The notes beneath the pieces were generated by a model. The model had not been told where the DNA came from. It searched no databases and worked only from the letters and a program-made list of their open reading frames with translations. The position numbers and the translations under genes are program-made. This document shows positions 5,171-8,528 of a DNA stretch of 8,528 bases, one piece after another. Origin of the DNA: DASUKL01 sp036278755 (GTDB taxonomy: Bacteria; Chloroflexota; Limnocylindria; Limnocylindrales; CSP1-4); assembly GCA_036278755.1 (NCBI GenBank), contig DASUKL010000112.1, positions 1-8,528 on the forward strand, read 5' to 3'. The first letter of the stretch is position 1, and every line of letters begins with the position of its first letter.

Positions 5171-6452
5171 GGTTGGGCACGGACGGCTGCACGGCCTCGG
5201 CCGGTACGAGGCCCATCCTGGCCAGCAGCGGGGGGCCGTCCTGGGTGGGGCCGAAGAGCGTGGCCGAGGCCTGGTTGTACTGCCAGACCAAGCCCAGGAA
5301 TCCCAGCCCCGGCACCTCGCTGAGGCCGCGGCTGTGGCGCGGGAGGCCCTGCTCGTCGAAGATCGGCAGGTCCAGCCAGCCGAAGTCGGGCCGGTAGCCG
5401 GTGGTCCAGATGACGGTCCGGATGCCGGTCGTCGTCAGGTCGATCACCGGCCGTTCGGGCGGCACGAAGGACGAGCGGACGACGGGTTCGTCCGGCGCGT
5501 CGATGCCGGCGGCGGCGATGTAGCCGTCGATGGGTGGGCGGAGGCGCTGGTCGAAGAAGCCGTCGGCGCGAGCGAGCGCTTCCCCGAGCCCCGGGGCCAA
5601 CGTCAGCTGCTCACCGTCGACGGCCCCGAGCCGACCGAGGAGGCCCAGGCCTCGGCTGGCCAGGGCCCGCAGGTCGACGTCATGGCCGCCCCCGTGGCCG
5701 GTCAGCTGGGGGTTGGCGGCCAGGCGGGCCCGCGGGTCCGGCAGTCGGTCGACCGTCGGCAGGGTGACGCCGAAGCGGGGGCCATCGGTGACCAGCGCCG
5801 CCAGCCAACTGAAGAGGTCCCGGCCCCGGTAGCGCCGCGGCGCCCAGCCGGCCGAGCCCATGGCGAGGTAGGTCTCGCGACCGGCATCGAGCAGCTCCTC
5901 GGCCAACTGGATCCCGGACTGGCCGCTGCCGACGACCAGCACGCCGCCGGGCGGCAGCGCGGCCTCGTTCGTGTAGTCATGGCTGTGCAGCTGGGTCAGG
6001 CGAGCCGGGAGCGCGTCCGCGATCGGCGGGCGGGTGGGGCGGTGGTAGGAGCCGGTCGCGACGATGAGGTGATCCGCCCGCAGGGTGCCCTGCGCGGTCT
6101 CGAGCTGGAACCCTGAGGGTCCTGGCCGCAGGGTGGCGCGGGCCACGGGGCACTCGAGGATCACGGGCGCGCCGATGACGGACGCGTACCGCGTCAGTCG
6201 CGCGCGGATCTCGTCACGGACCATGAACCCGTCGGGATCCGCGCCGTCGTAGGCGAAGCCGGGCAGCGCCGTGGTCCAGTTCGGCGTGACCAGGCAGAAG
6301 CTGTCCCAGCGGTCCTGCCAGCCGCCGCCCAGGCTGGGGCGAGCCTCGAGGACCACGTGCTCACGACCGGCCTGTGTGAGGAGGTGGCTGGCGCCCAGGC
6401 CACATTGGCCGGCTCCGATGATGGCGGTCTCGACCAACGATGGCACGGGCAT
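5163..6452 (-). CDS. Flavin-dependent monooxygenase / NAD(P)-binding oxidoreductase (CzcO-like)
   Basis: This 429-residue protein should be a cytosolic FAD- and NADPH-dependent oxygenase of the flavin-monooxygenase group; its substrate is unknown. The FAD Rossmann motif is GAGQCG (13-18) in VETAIIGAGQCGLGASHLL, ending with the acidic residue in VVLEAR (33-38). LGGGWQDRWDS follows at 41-51. LTQLHSHDYTN (152-162) corresponds, loosely, to the FMO fingerprint FxGxxxHxxxY. The NADPH Rossmann motif is GSGQSG (175-180). ATGSYHRP (132-139) and TTGYRPDFGWL (350-360) are the conserved G-loops. The ATG at 6452 has AGGGAG (6467-6462) 9 nt upstream; the open frame continues to 7256, but that extension lies under the HxlR gene and lacks family similarity. 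The gene is divergent from that regulator. The stop overlaps that of the gene at 4502-5170. Confidence 0.88.
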   Translation of the reverse strand: MPVPSLVETAIIGAGQCGLGASHLLTQAGREHVVLEARPSLGGGWQDRWDSFCLVTPNWTTALPGFAYDGADPDGFMVRDEIRARLTRYASVIGAPVILECPVARATLRPGPSGFQLETAQGTLRADHLIVATGSYHRPTRPPIADALPARLTQLHSHDYTNEAALPPGGVLVVGSGQSGIQLAEELLDAGRETYLAMGSAGWAPRRYRGRDLFSWLAALVTDGPRFGVTLPTVDRLPDPRARLAANPQLTGHGGGHDVDLRALASRGLGLLGRLGAVDGEQLTLAPGLGEALARADGFFDQRLRPPIDGYIAAAGIDAPDEPVVRSSFVPPERPVIDLTTTGIRTVIWTTGYRPDFGWLDLPIFDEQGLPRHSRGLSEVPGLGFLGLVWQYNQASATLFGPTQDGPPLLARMGLVPAEAVQPSVPNLS

Positions 6453-6493
6453 GATCTTGGGCTCCCTGCGGGGCCGGCGACGAACCTGCCGGT

Positions 6494-6532
6494 CCACGGT
6501 CCGGACGGTAGGCCACGGTCCCGAGGTCCGGA
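6494..6532. promoter_or_regulatory. Repeated elements in the monooxygenase-regulator divergent region (candidate operators)
   Basis: CCACGGTCC occurs at 6494-6502 and 6513-6521 (19 bp apart), and GGTCCGGA at 6498-6505 and 6525-6532 (27 bp apart). GTCCGGAC at 6499-6506 is a perfect 8-bp palindrome and its TCCGGA core recurs at 6527-6532. They sit between two divergent genes, one encoding a DNA-binding regulator, so operator function is plausible but unproven. Confidence 0.4.
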
Positions 6533-6570
6533 AGTTCGAATCCCGTACTGGTCGCGGGCTTGCAGGCCGA

Positions 6571-6579
6571 TGCCACAAT
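6571..6579 (+). promoter_or_regulatory. Possible extended -10 for the HxlR gene
   Basis: TGCCACAAT contains the TG of an extended -10 followed by CACAAT (4 of 6 to TATAAT), ending 5 nt before the ATG at 6585. No -35 is evident. If real, transcription starts at or next to the ATG. Confidence 0.35.
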
Positions 6580-6584
6580 CGCGT

Positions 6585-7274
6585 ATGGCCCGCGGCGACT
6601 ACTGCTCCTTCAACAAGGCCGTCGAGCACCTCGGCGACCGCTGGAGCCTGCTCATCGTCCGCGACCTGTTCCTCTCCGGCGGGCTCGGGTTCAACGCCCT
6701 GGCCGATGGGCTGCCAGGGATCAGCCGCTCGGTCCTCGCGGCGCGGCTGCGGAAGCTGCAGGACCTGGGCATCGTGGAACGGGAGGGTGAGCCGGGGCCG
6801 GGCCGGGCCCGGGGCTATCGGCTGACGTTCGCCGGGCGCGAGCTCCAGCCGCTCCTGGAGCACCTGCGCGGCTGGGCCGAGCGCTTCGTGCCCGAGGATC
6901 CGGCCATGATCGAACGGGATCCGGGGATCGTGCTGGCCTGGCTGGCCCGCCGGGTCGATCCTCGGCATGGTCCGCACCGCCGGGCGGTCATCGAGTTCGA
7001 GCTGCGGGGCACCAGCATGCCGCGCAGCTGGTTCGTCGTGGAGCGCGGCCAGCCCGCCTCGATCTGCGTGGAGGATCCCATGCTGCCGGCCGAGCGGTAC
7101 GTCTTCGTCTCGAGCGACGTGCGCTCCATCGACCGGCTGGCGCGAGGCCTCACGAGCTGGGCGACGGCGGTGGCCGAGGGCTCCATCGAGGTCGCCGGGG
7201 AGCCATCGCTGACCCGATCCGTGGGCACCTGGTTGTCCGCGGCCACCGGCCGCCACGCGCTCGAGGTCGCCTGA
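6585..7274 (+). CDS. HxlR-family transcriptional regulator with SCP2-like C-terminal domain
   Basis: Residues 1-95 are a winged helix-turn-helix of the HxlR type: YCSFNKAVEHLGDRWSLLIV (6-25) followed by RDL, FNALADGLPGISRSVLAARL (36-55), and LRKLQDLGIVERE (55-67). Family members are usually 100-150 residues and bind DNA as dimers. Here a C-terminal half (about 125-229) is added; VFVSSDVRSIDRLARGLTSW (173-192) followed by AEGSIEVAGEPSLTRSVGTWL (197-217) resembles the SCP2 sterol-binding fold, which may bind a hydrophobic ligand. Cys7 sits where redox-sensing HxlR proteins such as YodB carry their reactive cysteine; the only other cysteine is Cys161. No ribosome site precedes ATG 6585; ATG 6570 is an alternative that would add five residues. 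It is divergent from the monooxygenase gene by 132 bp and probably regulates it. Confidence 0.87.
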   Translation: MARGDYCSFNKAVEHLGDRWSLLIVRDLFLSGGLGFNALADGLPGISRSVLAARLRKLQDLGIVEREGEPGPGRARGYRLTFAGRELQPLLEHLRGWAERFVPEDPAMIERDPGIVLAWLARRVDPRHGPHRRAVIEFELRGTSMPRSWFVVERGQPASICVEDPMLPAERYVFVSSDVRSIDRLARGLTSWATAVAEGSIEVAGEPSLTRSVGTWLSAATGRHALEVA

Positions 7275-7310
7275 CCGCGTTCCCCCGCTGCCCCGTGGGC
7301 GGCGACGCGG
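7275..7310. terminator. Hairpin filling the gap between two convergent genes (candidate bidirectional terminator)
   Basis: CCGCGT (7275-7280) is an exact reverse complement of ACGCGG (7305-7310), with an inner CCGC (7285-7288)/GCGG (7299-7302) pairing. The structure occupies almost the whole 37-bp gap between the HxlR stop and the stop of the membrane protein. It has no T-tract on either side, so efficiency as an intrinsic terminator is doubtful. Confidence 0.4.
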
Positions 7311-7311
7311 C

Positions 7312-8528
7312 TCAGTAGGCCACGAAGCCCAGGCCGATGGCGATGACGCCGTAGGCGCAGATGGCCACGGAGGCCGCGGCAGCCACGATGGCCCAGCGTG
7401 AGACGCCGCGTTCGAAGACCGTGGCCAGGATGATCCAGAGCAAGGGTTGGACGTCGAGGCTGAAGCGGTAGCCGAACTGGGTCACGCCGACGTTGCCGTG
7501 AGTGACGATGGGGATCAGGGCCAGCCCCGTGCCGATGGCCGCGTAGGCCACCCGCCGGTCGCGCCAGCGAGCCCGGCCCAGCCACAGGATGAGCGGCGTG
7601 GTGAGGGGCACGGCCAGGCCCCACCAGGAGGGTTGCAGCCAGGGCGGGCTGTCGACGAAGTTCCAGCTCCGCAGGAAGATGGCGTACAGGTTGCGGGGGA
7701 TGTAGCTCAGCGACAGCAGGCCGTCCTGATAGAACTGGTCGGCCTGGATGTCGGGGATGCGCACGTAGCCCAGGTCGACGACGGTCCCCCAGCGGGCCAG
7801 GTTGTAGGCCGCGTAGAAGGCCAGGGGGATGGCCAGCCCGATCCCGAAGCCGACGATGGTGCGCAAGGCTCGGACCCGATCGGTCGGCAGGCGGGGCGGC
7901 CAATCGAGGTCCAGGAGCATGGCCAGGAAGAACGGCGCGGTGAGCCCGACCGGCAGGCGGGCGATGGTGGCGCAGCCGAGCAGGAGGCCGACGAGGAAGG
8001 GGGCCCGATGAGCCAGGGCGGGCAGGAGCGCGGCCATGACGAAGAGCACGGCCACGGTCTGGCTGATGTACCAGGCCGAGCCGACCTCGGTCACGTACCA
8101 GAAGACGGTCCCGAAGCCGAAGACCAGGGTGAGCATCGACCGCGCCCGGAGCGACAGCGCGAAACGCCCCATGAGCAGCCAGGTCAGGGCCAGGGCCAGC
8201 CCGCCGAAGAGGGCCGAGGGGATCTGCTGGGCGAGGCCCGTCCCGAAGACGGCCACGAAGGGCATGAGCAGGATGGCCGGCATGGGCGGGTAGACGACGT
8301 ACCAGCCGCTGCCGTTCGTGGCCGGCACGAGCTCGTTGAGCCAGCTGGGCGCCTGATCGAGGGCGATGCGGCCGTGGAGGAAGGCATCGGCCAGGCGGAT
8401 GAAGTAGTCGTAGGGGGTGGGCTGGGCCGCCGAGCTGATGATGTACAGGGCCGCTCCGGCGAAGCCGATGGCCACCGCCAGCAGCAGCTCGTCGCTGCGC
8501 GAGAGGCCGGTCAGGTCCTCGATGGTCG
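7312..8528 (-). CDS. Polytopic membrane protein, GT-C glycosyltransferase-like (N-terminus beyond right edge)
   Basis: The frame is open across the right edge: residues LTGLSRSDELLLA precede the GTG at 8475, so 404 complete codons are seen and the true start is outside. About 11-12 hydrophobic segments can be counted, among them AIGFAGAALYIIS, PPMPAILLMPFVAVFG, LFGGLALALTWLLMG, TLVFGFGTVFWYV, FGIGLAIPLAFYAAY and a last helix ending VIAIGLGFVAY. The first outside loop has TPYDYFIRLADAFLHGRIAL, then GWYVVYPPMPA. This D-x-x-x-x-x-LA-x-A-x-x-x-GR-x-x-L and YPP pattern is typical of GT-C/GT39-like integral membrane proteins that transfer sugars from lipid-linked donors on the outer face. The Asp in PYDYF is a candidate active-site residue. 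Donor and acceptor are unknown, and a non-catalytic membrane protein is possible. It converges on the HxlR gene. Confidence 0.7.
   Translation of the reverse strand, partial: TIEDLTGLSRSDELLLAVAIGFAGAALYIISSAAQPTPYDYFIRLADAFLHGRIALDQAPSWLNELVPATNGSGWYVVYPPMPAILLMPFVAVFGTGLAQQIPSALFGGLALALTWLLMGRFALSLRARSMLTLVFGFGTVFWYVTEVGSAWYISQTVAVLFVMAALLPALAHRAPFLVGLLLGCATIARLPVGLTAPFFLAMLLDLDWPPRLPTDRVRALRTIVGFGIGLAIPLAFYAAYNLARWGTVVDLGYVRIPDIQADQFYQDGLLSLSYIPRNLYAIFLRSWNFVDSPPWLQPSWWGLAVPLTTPLILWLGRARWRDRRVAYAAIGTGLALIPIVTHGNVGVTQFGYRFSLDVQPLLWIILATVFERGVSRWAIVAAAASVAICAYGVIAIGLGFVAY

Noticed and set aside
4962..6116. Long plus-strand open frame (384 codons) over the eRF1-like and monooxygenase genes
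   Set aside because: It is a GC-rich shadow frame: composition is Ala/Gly/Arg-heavy, no motif is present, and it is antisense to a clear flavoenzyme.
6534..6545. GTTCGAATCCCG, resembling the T-loop and 3' part of a tRNA
   Set aside because: The bases on the two sides of the loop do not form a 5-bp T-stem, and no matching acceptor, D or anticodon arm precedes it. It is not a tRNA and there is no sign of an attachment site.
6453..7256. Minus-strand open frame extending the monooxygenase N-terminus by 268 codons
   Set aside because: It lies antisense to the HxlR gene, is Arg/Pro/Gln-rich, and shows no domain. The flavin motif begins right after ATG 6452, which has a ribosome site.
1..8528. Mobile elements, CRISPR arrays, toxin-antitoxin or phage defence genes
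   Set aside because: No transposase, integrase, regularly spaced repeats or defence domain was seen on either strand.

Overview
The window is about 8.5 kb of very GC-rich, densely coded bacterial DNA with short gaps and frequent GTG starts. The gene content (LexA with a CGAAC-N4-GTTCG operator, L9 and DnaB as neighbours, an LPLLPD-type lipoprotein, a GT-C-like membrane protein) fits a high-GC Chloroflexota (Limnocylindria-like) or actinobacterium-like soil or freshwater organism. That placement is inference from style; no rRNA or other taxonomic marker is present. No rRNA, tRNA, CRISPR array, transposon or phage gene was found, and no gene-free stretch exceeds 300 bases (the longest, 87-308, is 222 bases).

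Left part (1-1236): the first codons of a small zinc-ribbon protein on the minus strand run off the left edge. Facing away from it, across a gap with a perfect 8-bp inverted repeat, is a plus-strand lipoprotein of unknown function. It converges on dnaB with a 25-bp gap.

Core replication, repair and translation block (1237-4443): dnaB (replicative helicase) and lexA (SOS repressor) are read leftward, lexA first. The lexA promoter is unusually clear: TTGACA, an SOS box filling the spacer, and TATGTT, followed by a strong ribosome site and a GTG start. The 132-bp lexA-dnaB gap holds tandem repeats that resemble weak DnaA boxes and could also form alternative hairpins. Divergent from lexA is a DUF1232/YkvA-type small membrane protein with a probable near-leaderless start. 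It overlaps rplI (ribosomal protein L9) by 4 nt.

Right part (4502-8528): after rplI comes a gene resembling the bacterial eRF1-domain-like 'translational machinery protein' family. It converges on a flavin-dependent monooxygenase, and the two stop codons share an 8-bp palindrome. The monooxygenase is divergent from an HxlR-family regulator with an extra SCP2-like C-terminal domain. The 132-bp region between them carries repeated GGTCCGGA/CCACGGTCC elements, so the regulator probably controls the oxidoreductase. The right end holds most of a polytopic membrane protein of GT-C glycosyltransferase style whose start lies beyond the window.

Most of the window is ordinary chromosomal backbone. The points most worth a second look are the LexA autoregulatory promoter, the repeats upstream of dnaB, the two possible leaderless genes and the HxlR-SCP2 fusion with its flavoenzyme partner. 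No convincing wholly new multi-gene system is visible.
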